NCBI GenBank assembly: GCA_018398585.1
Contig: JAGTTD010000002.1
Span: forward strand, 27,458,186-27,522,185
DNA from: Simmondsia chinensis
Taxonomy: Eukaryota > Streptophyta > Magnoliopsida > Caryophyllales > Simmondsiaceae
Length of the DNA: 64,000 bases
Reading direction: 5' to 3'
Shown here: positions 8,993 through 22,971 of the stretch, one piece after another
Layout: each line of letters begins with the position of its first letter
Numbering within the stretch: the stretch's first letter is position 1
The notes under the pieces: generated by a model
The model's input: the letters and a program-made list of their open reading frames with translations, nothing else
What the model was told of the DNA's origin: nothing
Database searches by the model: none
Made by a program: the position numbers and the translations under genes

Positions 8993-11900
8993 AATTAGTG
9001 CTTTGTTATCAATCGTACACCACGTATGATTGGTTTAATGGTGTGAAATCAACTTGCATAGGTGTGTTTCAAGTTGTTTGTGGTGTATGATCAATCATAA
9101 ATCGTGTATGATAGGTTTTATTGGTGTAAACTCAACTTGTATAGGTGTGTTTCAAGTAATTAGTGGTGTCTAATATCATACTCCGTGTATTATAAGTTTT
9201 AAAGGTGTGCAATCAACTTTTATAGGTGTGTTTCAAGAAATTAGTGGTGTATGATAGATGATACACCGTGTATGATTGGATTTAAGGGTGCGAAATAAAC
9301 TTGTATATGTGTGTTTCAAGTAATCAGTGGTATATGTTTAATCATACGATGCACATGATTGGTTTTAATGGTGTGAAATCAACTTGTTTTGGTGTGTTTC
9401 AAGTAGATAGTGGCGTATGATCAATCATGCACCGTGTATGATTGGTTTTAGTGGTGTGAAATCAACTTGTATATGTGTGTTTCAAGCAATTAGTGGGGTA
9501 TGATCAAACATAGACAGTGTGTACCTACTTTTAACTGTGTAAAATCAACTTGTATTGATATGTTTCAAGGAATTAGTGGTGTATGATCAATCATACACCA
9601 TGGATAATAGGTTTTAATGGTATGAAATGCACTTGTACAAGTGTGTTTAGGGTAATTAGTGGTGTATTATCAATCGTACACCGTGTAATATAAGTGTTAA
9701 TGGTGCAAAATCAACTTGCACAGGTGCGTTACAAGAAATTAGTGGTGTATCATAGATCATACACAGTGTATGATTGGTTTTAATGGTGTGAAATCAACTT
9801 ATATAGGTGTGTTTCAAGTAATTAGTGGTGTATGATTAATCATACACCATGTCTGATTGGTTTTACTGGTCCAAAATCAACTTGTATATGTATGTTTCGA
9901 GTAATTAGTGCTTTGTTATCACTCATACACCACGTATGATTGGTTTAATGGCGTGAAATCATCTTGCATAGGTGTGTTTCAAGTTGTTTGTGGTGTACGA
10001 TTAATCATACACCGTGTATGATAGGTTTCATTCGTGTAAACTCAGCTTGTATGGGTGTGTTTCAAGTCATTAGTGGTGTACAATATCATACTCCGTGTAT
10101 TATAAGTTTTAAAGGGGTGAAATCAACTTTTATAGGTGTGTTCAAGAAATTGGTGGTGTATGATAGATGATACACCGTGTATCATTGGATTTAATGGTGC
10201 GAAATAAACTCTTATATGTGTGTTTCAAGTACTCAGTGGTATATGATTAATCGTACAACGCACATGATTGGTTTTAATGGTGTGAAATCAACTTGTTTTG
10301 GTGTGTTTCAAGAAGTTAGTGGTGTATGATAGATCATATACCGTGTATGATTGGTTTTAATGGATTGAAATCAACTTGTATAGGTCTATTTCAAGAAATC
10401 AGTGGTGTATGATAGATCATACACAGTATATGATGGGTTTTAGTGGTGTGAAATCAACTTGTATAGGTGTGTTTCAAGTAATTAGTGGGGTATGATCAAT
10501 CATACACAGTGTATAACTACATTTAACTGTGTAAAATCAACTTGTATTGATATGTTTCAAGTAATTAGTGGTGTATGATCAATCATACACTATGGATAAT
10601 AGGTTTTAATGGTGCGAAATCGACTTGTATAAGTGTGTTTAGGGTAATTAGTGGTGTATTATCAATCATACACCATGTAATATACGTTTTAATGGTGCAA
10701 AATCAACTTGGAAAGGTGCGTTTCAAGAAATTAGTGGTTTATCATAGATCATACACCGTGTATGATTGGTTTTAATAGTGTGAAATCAACTTATATAGGT
10801 GTGTTTCAAGTAATTAGTGGTGTATGATTAATCATACACCATGTCTGATTGGTTTTACTAGTGTAAAATCAACTTGTATAGGTGTGTTTTAAGTAATTAG
10901 TGCTTTGTTATCAATCATACACCACTTATGATTGGTTTAATGGTGTGAAATCAACTTGCATAGGTGTGTTTCAAGTTGTTTGTGGTGTATGATCAATCAT
11001 AAATCGTGTATGATAGGTTTTATTGGTGTAAACTCAACTTGTATAGGTGTGTTTCAAGTAATTAGTGGTGTACAATATCATACTCCGTGTACCATAAGTT
11101 TTAAAGGTGTGAAATCAACTTTTATGGGTGTGTTTCAAGAAATTAGTGGTGTATGATAGATGATACACCGTGTATGATTGGATTTAATGGTGCGAAATAA
11201 ACTTGTATATGTGTGTTTCAAGTAATCAGTGGTATATGTTTAATCATACGATGCACATGATTGGTTTTAATGGTGTGAAATCAACTTGTTTTGGTGTGTT
11301 TCAAGTAGATAGTGGCGTATGATCAATCATGCACAGTGTATGATTGGTTTTAATGGTGTGAAATCAACTTGTATAGGTCTGTTTCAGGAAATTAGTGGTG
11401 TATGATAGATCATACACAGTGTATGATTGATTTTAGTGGTGTGAAATCAACTTGTATAGGTGTGTTTCAAGTAATTAGTGGGGTATGATCAAACATAGAC
11501 AGTGTGTACCTACTTTTAACTGTGTAAAATCAACTTGTATTGATATGTTTCAAGTAATTAGTGGTGTATGATCAATCATACACCGTGGATAATAGGTTTT
11601 AATGGTATGAAATCTACTTGTACAAGTGTGTTTAGGGTAATTAGTGGTGTATTATCAATCGTACACCGTGTAATATAAGTTTTAATGGTGCAAAATCAAC
11701 TTGCATAGGTGCGTTTCAAGAAATTAGTGGTGTATCATAGATCATACACAGTGTATGATTGGTTTTAATGGTGTGAAATCAACTTATATAGGTGTGTTTC
11801 AAGTAATTTGTGGTGTATGATTAATTATACACCATGTCTGATTGGTTTTACTGGTCTAAAATCAACTTGTATATGTATTTTCGAGTAATTTGTGGTGTAT
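8993..11900 (+). repeat. Higher-order block of about 0.91-0.99 kb
   Basis: The variant CTTTGTTATCA occurs at 9001, 9911 and 10903, 910 and 992 bp apart (about 11 and 12 monomers). Flanking variants recur in the same order: AGTTGTTTGTGGTG, CAATATCATACTCCGTG, TTGTTTTGGTGTGTTTC and TTTAGGGTAATTAG. The same ordered set occurs in the 1311-bp units, so this block and the preceding one share an ancestor. The copies are more diverged than the 1311-bp pair. Confidence 0.8.
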
Positions 11901-14900
11901 GATCAATCAAATGCCGTGTATGATTGGATTCAATGGTATGAAATCAACTTGTATGAGTGTGTTAGAAGTAATAAGTGGTGTATTATCAATCATACACAAT
12001 GTATAATAGGTTTTAATGGTGTGAAATCAACTTGTATGAGTGTGTTTTATGTAATTAGTGGTATATGATCAATCATACACCGTGTCTGTTAGGTTTTGCT
12101 GGTGTAAAATCAACTTGTATAGGTGTGTTTCAAGTAATTAGTGCTGTATTACCAATCGTACACCACGTATGATTGGTTTTAATGGTGTGAAATCAACTTG
12201 TGTAGGTGTGTTTTAAGTTATGAGCAGTGTATTGTCAATCATACACCGTGTATGATAGGCTTTAATGGTGTGAAATCAACTTGCATAAGGGTGTTTCAAG
12301 TAATTAGTGGTATATGATCAATCATACACCGTGTATGATAGGTTTCACTGCTGTAAAATCAACTCGTATTGGTGTGTTTCAAGTAATTAGTGGTGTATGA
12401 GCAATCATACACCATGTATTACAAGTTTTAAGGGTGTGAAATCAACTTGTATAGGTGTGTTTCTAGAAATTAGTGGTGTATGATAAATCATATATTGTGT
12501 ATGATTGGTTTTAATGACTCAAATCAACTTGTATAGGCATGTTTCAAGAAATTAGTGGTGTATGATCAATTATACACCATGTATAACAGGTTTTAATGGT
12601 TTAAAATCAACTCATATAGGTACGTTTCGAGTAATTAGTGGTGTATGATCACTCAAACACCGTGTATGATCAATCATACACCGTGTATGATTGGTTTTAG
12701 GGGTGTTAAATCAACTTGTATAGGTGTGTTTAACGTAATTAGTGGTATATGATCAATCATACACCGTGTATTATAAGATTTAATTCTGTGAAATCAACTG
12801 GTATAGGTTTGTTTCAAGGAATTAGTGGTATATGATCAATCATACACCGTGTACGATTGGTTTTAATGGTTCGAAATCAACTTGTATAGGTGTGTTTCAA
12901 GCTATTAGTGGCGCATAAGCAATCATACACCGTGTATTGTGGGATTTAATGGTGTAAAATCAACTCATACAGGTGTGCCTCAAGCAATTGGTGGTGTATG
13001 ATCAATCGCACAACGTGTGTAATAGGTTTTAACGGGGTGAAATCAACTTGTGTAGGTCTGTTTCGAGTAATTAGTGGTAAATGATCAATCATACACCAAG
13101 TGTTGTAGGTTTTAATTTTGTAAAATCAAATTATATAGGTGTGTTTCGAGTAGTTAGTGGTATGTGATCAATCATACACCATGTGTGATAGGTTTTAATG
13201 GTGTAAAATCAACTTGTATAAGTGTGTTTCAAGTAATTAGTAGTGTATGATCAATCGTACACCATGTTTGATAGGTTCTGATGGCTTGAAATCAACTTGT
13301 ATAGGTGTGTTTCAAGTAATTAGGTGTGTATGATCAATTATACACAGTATATGATCGGTTCTAATGGTGTGAAATCAACTTGTATAGGTGTGTTTCAAGT
13401 AATTTGCGGTATATGTTCAATCAAACACCGTGTATGATAGGTTTTAATGGTGTAAAATCAACTTGTATGGGTGTGTTTGTATGATAGGTTTTGATGGTGC
13501 AAAATCAACTTCTATCGGTGTGTTTCAAGTAATTAGCGGTGTATGATCAATCATACACCATGTATAACAGGTTTTAACTGTGTAAAATTGACTTGTATAG
13601 GTATGTTTCAAGTAATTAGTGGTGCATCATCAATCATACACTGTGAATGATTAGTTTTGATGGTGAGAAGTCAACTTGTTTAGGTGTGTTACAAGTTGTT
13701 TGTGGTATGTGATCAATCATGCACCGTGTATGGTAGGTTTTATTCTTGTAAACTCAACTTGTATAGGTGTGTTTCAAGTAATAAGTGGTGCACAGTCAAT
13801 CATACACCATGTATTATAAGTTTTAAAGGTGTGAAATCAACTTGCATAGGTGTGTTTCATGAAATTAGTGGTGTATGATAGATGATACTTGGTGCATGAT
13901 TGGTTTTAATGGTGTGAAATATAATTGTATAGGTGTGTTTCAAGTAATTAGTGGTGTATCATCAATCATACACCTTGTATGATTGGTTTTAATGGTGTGA
14001 AATCAGCTTGTATAGGTGTGTTGCAAGCAATTAGTGTTATATGGTCAACCATACACCCTGTCTGAGAGGTTTTATTGCTGTAAAATCAATTTGTATAGGT
14101 GCGTTTGTATGATTCGCTTTAATAGTGTAAAATCAACTTGTATAGGGGCGTTTAAAGGAATTAGTAGTATATGATCAATCACACACCGTGTATATTAGGT
14201 TTTAATGGTGTAAAATCAACTTGTGTAGGTGTGTTTCAACTAGTTAGTGGTATATGATCAATCATACACCAAGTATGATAGGTTTTAATGGTGTAAAATC
14301 AACTTGTTTAGGTGTGTTTCACGCAAATACTGGTGAATGATCAATCGTACACCGTGTATGATAGGTTTTGGTAGTGTGAAAACAACTTGTGCAGGTGTGT
14401 TTCAAGTAAATTAGTTGTGTATGATCAATCAAACACCGTGTATGATTGGTTTTAAGGGTTTGAAATAAACATGTATCGGTGTGTTTCAAGTAATTAGTGG
14501 TATATGATCAATCACACGCCGTGTATAGTAGGTTTTAATGGTTTAAAATCAACTCGTCGAGGGGTTTTTCAACTAGTTAGTGGTATATGATCAATCATAC
14601 ACAGTGTGTTATAAGTTTTAATGGAGTGAAATCAACTTCTATAGGTGTGTTTCAAGAAATTAGTGGGGTATGATAGATCATACACAGTGTATGATTGGTT
14701 TTAATGTTGTGAAATCAACTTGTATAGGTGTGTTTCAAGTCATTAGAGGTGTATAATCAATCGTACACGGTGTATTATACGTTTAATGGTGTGAAATCAA
14801 CTTTTATAAGTGTGTTTGCAGTAGTTAGTGATATGTGATCAATTATACACCGTGTATGATAGGTTTTACTAGTGCAAAATCCACTTATATAGGTGTGTTT

Positions 14901-17900
14901 CAAGTAATTAGAGGTGTATGATCAATCGTACACCATGTATTATAAGTTTTAGTTGTGTAAAATCAACTTGTATAGGTGTGTTTCTAGAAATTAGTGGTGT
15001 ATGACAGATCATACACAGTGTATGATTGGTTTTAATGGTTTGAAATGAACTTGTATAGGTGTGTTTCTAGTAATTAGTGGTGTATGATCAATCATACACC
15101 GTGTATAATAGGTTTTAGTGGTGTAAAATCAACTTCAATAGGTAAGTTTCAAGTAACTAGTGGTGTCTGATCAATCATACAACATGTATAATTGGTTTTG
15201 AAGGTATGAAATCAACTTGTATTAGTGTGTTGAAGTAATTAGTTGCTTATGATGAATCATACACCGTGTACGATTGGTTCTAATGCTGTGAAATCAACTT
15301 GTATAGGTGTGTTTCAAGTAGTTAGTGGTGTATGATCAATCATACACCGTGTATGATAAGTTTTGAGGGTGTGAAATCAACTAGTACACGTGTGTTTCAA
15401 GTAATAAGTGGTGTATGATCAATCATAAACTGTGTATGATAGGTTTTGAAGGTGTGAAATCAACTTGTAGAGGTGTGTTTCAAGTAATTAGTGGTGTATG
15501 ATCCATCATACACCGTGTATGATTGGTTTTAATGGTGTGAAATCAGCTTGTATAGGTGTGTTGAAAGTAATTAGTGTTATATGATCAATTATACACCCTA
15601 TCTAATAGGTTTTAATAGTGTAAAATCAATTTGTAGAGGTGTGTTTGTATGATTGGCTTTAATGGTGTAAAATCCACTTGTATAGTTGCATTTCAAGTAA
15701 TTAGTGGTATATGATCAATCACACACTGTGTATAGTCGGTTTTAATGGTGTAAATCAACTTGTCTAGGGTTTTTCAACTTGTTAGTGGTATATGATCAAT
15801 CATACACCATGTATAATAGGTTTTAATGGTGTAAAATCAACTTGTATAGGTGTGTTTCAAGTTGTTTGTGGTGTGTGATCAATCATACACCGTGTATGGT
15901 AGGTTTTATTCCTGCAAACTTAATTTGTATAGGTGTGTTTCATGTAATAAGTGGTGCACAGTCAATCATACACCATGTATTATAAGTTTTAAAGGTGTGA
16001 AATCAACTTGTATAGGTGTGTTTGATGAAATTGGTGGTGTATGATAGATGATACATAGTGTATGATTGTTTTTAATGGTGTCAAAATATAATTGTACAGG
16101 TGTGTTTCATGTAATTAGTGGTGTATGATCAATCATACACCGTGTATGATTGGTTTTAATAGTGTGAAATTAGCTTGCATAGGTGCGTTGCAAGCAATTA
16201 GTGTTCTATGGTCAATCATACACCCTGTCTAAGAGGTTTTAATAGTGTGAAATCAATTTGTATAGGTGTGTTTGTATGATTCGCTTTAATGGTATAAAAT
16301 CAACTTGTATAGGTGCATTTCTTGTAATTAGTGGTATATGATCAATCACACACCGTGCATAGTGGGTTTTAATGGTGTAAAATCAACTTGTGTAGGTGTG
16401 TTTCAACTAGTTAGTGGTATATGATCAATCATACACCAAGTATGATAGGTTTTAATAGTGTAAAATCAACTTGTTTAGGTGTGTTTCACATAAATAGTGG
16501 TGAATGATAAATCGTACACCATGTATGATAGGTTTTGATAGTGTGAAATCAAGTGTGTTTCAAGTCAATTACTTGTGTATGATCAATCAAACACAGTGTA
16601 TGATTGGTTTTAAGGATTTGAAATAAACTTGTATCGGTGTGTTTCAAGTACTTAGTGGTATATGGTCAATCATAAACCGTGTATAATAGGTTTTAATGGT
16701 GTAAAATCAACTTGTATTGGTGTGTTTCAAGTATTTAGCAGTATACGATCAATCATACGCCGTGTATGATTGGTTTTAATGGTGTGAAATCAACTTGTAT
16801 GGACGTGTTTCAAGTAATTAATGGTGTATGATTAATCATACACCGTGTATGATTGATTTTAATGGTGTGAAATCAACTTGTATAGGTGTGTTTCAAGTTA
16901 TTAGGGGTGTATGATCAATAATACACCTCGTATAATAGGTTTTAATGGGGTGAAAACAACTTGTATAAGTGTGTTTCAAGTCATTAGTGGTATATGATCA
17001 ATGATACACCGTGTACGATAGGTTCTAGTGGTGTAAAATCATGTTGTATAGGAGTGTATCAAGTAATTAGTGGTGTGTGATCAATCGTACACCGTGTATT
17101 ATAAGTTTTAATCGTGTAAAATCAACTTGTGTAGCGGTGTTTCAAGAAATTAGTGGCGTATGACTGATCATACACAGTGTATGATTGGGTTTAATGGTGT
17201 GAAATCAACTTGTATAGGTGTGTTTCTAGTAATTGGTGGTGTATAATCAATCATACATCGTGTATAATATGTTTTAATGGTGTAAAATCAACTTCAATAG
17301 GTAAGTTTCAGGTGACTAATGGTGTCTGATCGATCATACAATGTGTATGATTGGTTTTAAAGGCATGAAATCAACTTGTATTAGTGTGTTAGAAGTAATT
17401 AGTAGTGTATGATAAATCATACACCGTGTATGATTGGTTCTAATGGTGTGAAATCAACTTATATAGGTGTGTTTCAAGTAGTTAGTGGTGTATGATCAAT
17501 CATACACCGTGTATGATAGGTTTTGATGGTGTGAAATCAACTTATATACATGTGTTTCAAGTAATAAGTGGTGTATGATCAATCATAAACCGTGTATGAT
17601 AGGTTTTGAAGGTGTGAAATCAACTTGTAGAGGTGTGTTTCCGGCAATTAGTGGTGTATGATCCATCATACACCGTATATGATTGGTTTTAAGGGTCTGA
17701 AATTGGCTTGTATAGGTGTGTTTCAATTAATTAGAGTTATATGATCAATTATGCACCCTGTCTGATAGGTTTTAATAGTATAAAATCAATTTGTATAGGT
17801 GTGTTTGTATGATTTGCTTTAATGGTGTAAAGTCAACTTTTATAGGTGCATTTCAAGTAATTTGTGGTATATGATCAATCACACACCGTGTATAGTAGGT

Positions 17901-20900
17901 TTTAATGGTGTAAAATCAACTTGTCTAGGAGTTTTCAACTAGTTAGTGGTATATGATCAATCATACACCATATATTATAAGTTTTAATGGAGTGAAATCA
18001 ACTTGTATGGGTGTGTTTCAAGAAATTAGTGGTGCATGATAGATCATACACAGTGTATGATTGGTTTTAATGTTCTGAAATCAACTTGTATAGGTGTGTT
18101 TCAAGTAATTAGAGGTGTATAACAAATCGTACACGGTGTATTACAAGTTTAATGGTGTGAAATCAACTTGTGTAAGTGTGTTTCCAGTAATTAGTGATAT
18201 GCGATCAATTAGACACCGTGTATGATAGGTTTTACTAGTGTAAAATCCACTTGTATAGGTGTGTTTCAAGTAATTAGAGGTGTATGATCAATCGTACACC
18301 ATGTATTATAGGTTTTAATCGTGTAAAATCAACTTGTGTGGGTGTGTTTCAAGAAATTAGTTGTGTATGACAGATCATACACAGTGTATGATTGGTTTTA
18401 ATGGTTTGAAATGAACTTGTGTAGATGTGTTTCCAGTAATTAGTGGTGTATGATCAATCATACACCGTGTATAACAGGTTTTAGTGGTGCAAAATCAACT
18501 TCAATAGGTAAGTTTCAAGTAACTAGTGGTGTCTGATCAATCATACAACGTGTATAATTGGTTTTGAAGGTATGAAGTCAACTTGTATTAGTGTGTTACA
18601 AGTAATAAATTGTGTATGATGAATCATACACTGTGTACGATTGGTTCTAATGGTGTGAAATCAACTTGTAGCGGTGTGTTTCAAGTAGTTAGTGGTGTAT
18701 GATCAATCATACACCGTGTATGATAGGTTTTGATGGTGTGAAATCAACTAGTATACGTGTGTTTCAAGTAATAAGTGGTGTATGATCAATCATAAACTGT
18801 GTATGATAGGTTTTGAAGGTGCGAAATCAACTTGTAGAGGTGTGTTTCAAGTAATTAGTGGTGTATGATCCATCATACACCGTGTATGATTGGTTTTAAA
18901 GGTGTGAAATCAGCTTGTATAGGTGTGTTGCAAGTAATTAGTGTTATATGATGAATTATACACCCTGTCTGATAGGTTTTATTACTGTAAAATCAATTTG
19001 AATAGGTGTGTTTGTATGATTCGCTTTAATGGTGTAAAATCAACTTGTATAGGTGCATTTCAAGTAATTAGTGGTATATGATCAGTCATACACCGCGTAC
19101 AGTAGGTTTTAATGGTGTAAAATCAACTTGTGTAGGTGTGTTTCAACTAGTTAGTGGTATATGATCAATCATACACCAAGTATGATAGGTTTTAATGGTG
19201 TAAAATCAACTTGTTTAGGTGTGTTTCACGCAAATAATGGTGAATGATCAATCGTAGACCGTGCATGATAGGTTTTGATAGTGTGAAATCAACTTGTGCA
19301 GGTGTGTTTCAAGTAAATTAGTTGTGTATGATCAATCAAACACCGTGTATGATTGGTTTTAAGGGTTTGATGTAAACATGTATTGGTGTATTTCAAGTAA
19401 TTAGTGGCATATGGTCAATCATAAACCGTGTATAATATGTTTTAATGGTGTGAAATCAACTTGTATTGGTGTGTTTCAAGTAGTTAGTGGTATACGATCA
19501 ATCATACACCATGTATGATTGGTTTCAATGGTGTGAAATCAACTTGTATGGACGTGTTTCAAGTAATTAGTGGTGTATGATTAATCATACACCGTGTATG
19601 ATTTATTTTAATGGTGTGAAATCAACTTGTATAAGTGTGTTTCAAGTCATTATTGGTATATGATCAATCATACACCCTGTGCGATAGGTTTTAGTGGGGT
19701 AAAATCAAGTTGTATAGGTGTGTATCAAGTAATTAGTGGTGTATGATCAATCATACACCGTGTATTATAAGTTTTAATGGAGTGAAATCAGGTTGTATAG
19801 GTGTGTTTCAAGAAATTAGAGGTACATGATAGATCATACACAGTGTATGATTGGTTTTAATGCTGTGAAATCAACTTGTGTAGGTGTGTTTCATGTAATT
19901 AGAGGTGTATAATCAATCGTACACGGTGCATTATAAGTTTAATGTGGTGAAATCTACTTGTATAAGTGTGTTTCCAGCAATTAGTGGTATGTGATCAATT
20001 ATACACTGTGTACGATAGGTTTTACTAGTGTAAAATCCACTAGTATGGGTGTATTTCAAGTAATTAGAGGTGTATGATTAATCGTACACCGTGTATAATA
20101 AGTTTTAGTTGTTTGAAATTAACTTGTATAGGTGTGTTTCAAGAAATTAGTTGCGTATGTCAAATCATACACAGTGTATGATTGGTTTTAATGGTGTGAA
20201 ATGTACTTATATAGGTGTGTTTCTAGTAATTAGTGGTGTATGATCAATCATACACCGTGTATAATAGGTTTTAATGGTGTAAAATCCACTTCAATAGGTA
20301 AGTTTCAAGTAACTAGTGGTGTCTGATTAATCATACAACATGTGTGATTGGTTCTAATGGTATGAAATCAACTTGTATTTGTGTGTTGGAAGTAATTAGT
20401 TGTGTATGATGAATCATACACTGTGTACGATTGGTTCTAATGGTGTGAAATCAACTTGTATAGGTGTGCTTCAAGTAGTTAGTGGTGTATGATCACTCAT
20501 ACACCGTGTATGATAGGTTTTGATGGTGTGAAATCAACTTGTATACGTGTGTTTCAAGTAATAAGTGGCGTATGATCAATCATAAACCGTGTATAATAGG
20601 TTTTGAAGGTGTGAAATCAACTTGTGGAGGTGTGTTTCCAGCCATTAGTGATGTATGATCCATCATGCACCGCGTATGATTGGTTTTAAGGGTGCGAAAT
20701 CAGCTTGTATTGGTGTGTTGCAAGTAATTAGTGTTATATGATCAATTATACACCCTGTCTGATCGGTTTTAATAGTGTAAAATCAATTTGTAAAGGTGTG
20801 TTTGTATGATTAGCTTTAATAGTGTAAAATTAATTTGTATTGGCGTGTTTGTATGATTGCCTTTAACGGTGCAAAATCAACTCGTATAGGTGCATTTCAA

Positions 20901-22971
20901 GTAATTAGTGGTATATGATCAATCACACACCGTGTATAGTAGGTTTTAATGGTGTAAAATCAACTTGTCTAGGGGCTTTTCAACTAGTTAGTGGTGTATG
21001 ATCAATCATACACAGTGTATGGTGAGTTTTAATGGAGTGAAATCAACTCGTATAGGTGTGTTTCAAGAAATTAGTGGTGTATGATAGATCATACACAGTG
21101 TATGATTGGTTTTAATGTTGTGAAATCAACTTGTATAGGTGTGTTTCAAGTAATTAGAGGTGAATAATCAATCGTACACTGTATATTATAAGTTTAATGG
21201 TGTGAAAGCAACTTGTATAAGTGTGTTTCCAGTAATTAGTGATATGTGATCAATTATACACCGTGTATGATAGGTTTTGATAGTGTGAAATCAAGTTGTG
21301 GTGTGTTTCAAGTAAATTAGTTGTGTATGATCAATCAAACACAGTGCATGATTGGTTTTAAGGGTGTGAAATAAACATGTATCTGTGTGTTTCAAGTACT
21401 TAATGGTATACGGTCAATCATAAACCGTGTATAATAGGTTTTAATGGTGTAAAATCAACTTGTATTGGTGTGTTTCAAGTAGTTAGTGGTATACGATCAA
21501 TCATACACCGTGTATGATTGGTTTTAATGGTGGGAAATCAACTTGTATAGACGTGTTTCAAGTAATTAGTGGTGTATGATTAATCATACACCTTGTATGA
21601 TTGATTTTAATGGTGTGAAATCAACTTGTATAGGTGTGTTTCAAGTTATTAGGGGTGTATGATCAATAATACACCTTGTACAATAGGTTTTAATGGTGTA
21701 AAAACAACTTGTATAAGTGTGTTTCAAGTCATTAGGGGTATATGATCAATCATACACCGTGTACGATAGGTTCTAGTGGTGTAAAATCAAGTTGTACAGG
21801 TGTGTATCAAGTAATTAGTGGTGTATGATCAATCATACACCATGTATATTAAGTTTTAATGGAGTGAAAACAACTTGTATAGGTGTGTTTCAAGAAATTA
21901 GTGGTGTATGATAGATCGTACACAATGTATAATTGGTTTTAATGTTGTGAAATCAACTTGTATGGGTGTGTTTCAAGTAATTAGAGGCGTATAATCAATC
22001 GTACAGGGTGTATTATAAGTTTAATGGTGTGAAATCAACTTGTATAAGTGTGTTTCCTGTAATTAGCGGTATGTGATCAATTATACACCGCGTATGATAG
22101 GTGTTACTAGTGTAAAATCCACTTGTATAGGTGTGTTTCAAGTAATTAGATGTGTATGACCAATCGTACACCGTGTATTATAAGTTTTAATTGTGTAAAA
22201 TCAACTTGTATAGCGGTGTTTCAAGAAATTAGTGGTGTATGACTGATCATACACAGTGTATGATTGGTTTTAATGGAGTGAAATAAACTTGTATAGGTGA
22301 GTTTCTTGTAATTAGTGGTGTCTGATCAATCATAGACCGTGTATAATAGGTTTTAATGGTGTAAAATCAACTTCAATAGGTAAGTTTCAAGTAACTAATG
22401 GTGTCTGATCAATCATACAACGTGTATGATTGGTTTTAAAGGTATGAAATCAGCTTGTATTAGTGTGTCAGAAGTAATTAGTGGTGTATGATGAATCATA
22501 CACGGTGTACGATTGGTTCTAATGGTGTGAAATCAACTTGTATAGGTGTGTTTCAAGTAGTTAGTGGTGTATAATCAATCATGCACCGTGCGTGATAGGT
22601 TTCGATGGTTTGAAATCAACTTGTATACGTGCATTTCAAGTAATAAGTGATGTATGATCAGTCATAAACAGTGTATGATAGGTTTTGAAGGTGTGAAATC
22701 TACTTGTAGAGGTGTGTTTCAAGCAATTAGTGGAGTATGATCCATCATACAACGTGTATGATTGGTTTTGAGGGTGTGAAATCAGCTTGTATAGGTGTGT
22801 TGCAAGTAATTAGTGTTATATGATCAATTATACACCCTGTCTGATAGGTTTTAATAGTGTAAAATCAATTTGTATAGGCGTGTTTGTATGATTGGCTTTA
22901 ATGGTGTAAAATCAACTTGTATAGGCGCATTTCAAGTAATTAGTGGTATATGATCAATCACACACCGTGCA
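11901..22971 (+). repeat. Older, mixed satellite zone with diverged higher-order copies
   Basis: Markers repeat with irregular spacing. TTTAGGTGTGTTTCAC recurs at about 14307, 16473 and 19213 (2166 and 2740 bp apart), and the run GTTGTTTGTGGT at about 13694 and 15860 (2166 bp). Short 47-bp monomers occur throughout, including two in direct succession near 20790-20880. The same markers reappear in order in the 4.95-kb units to the right, so this zone probably holds the older forms from which those units were built. Confidence 0.7.
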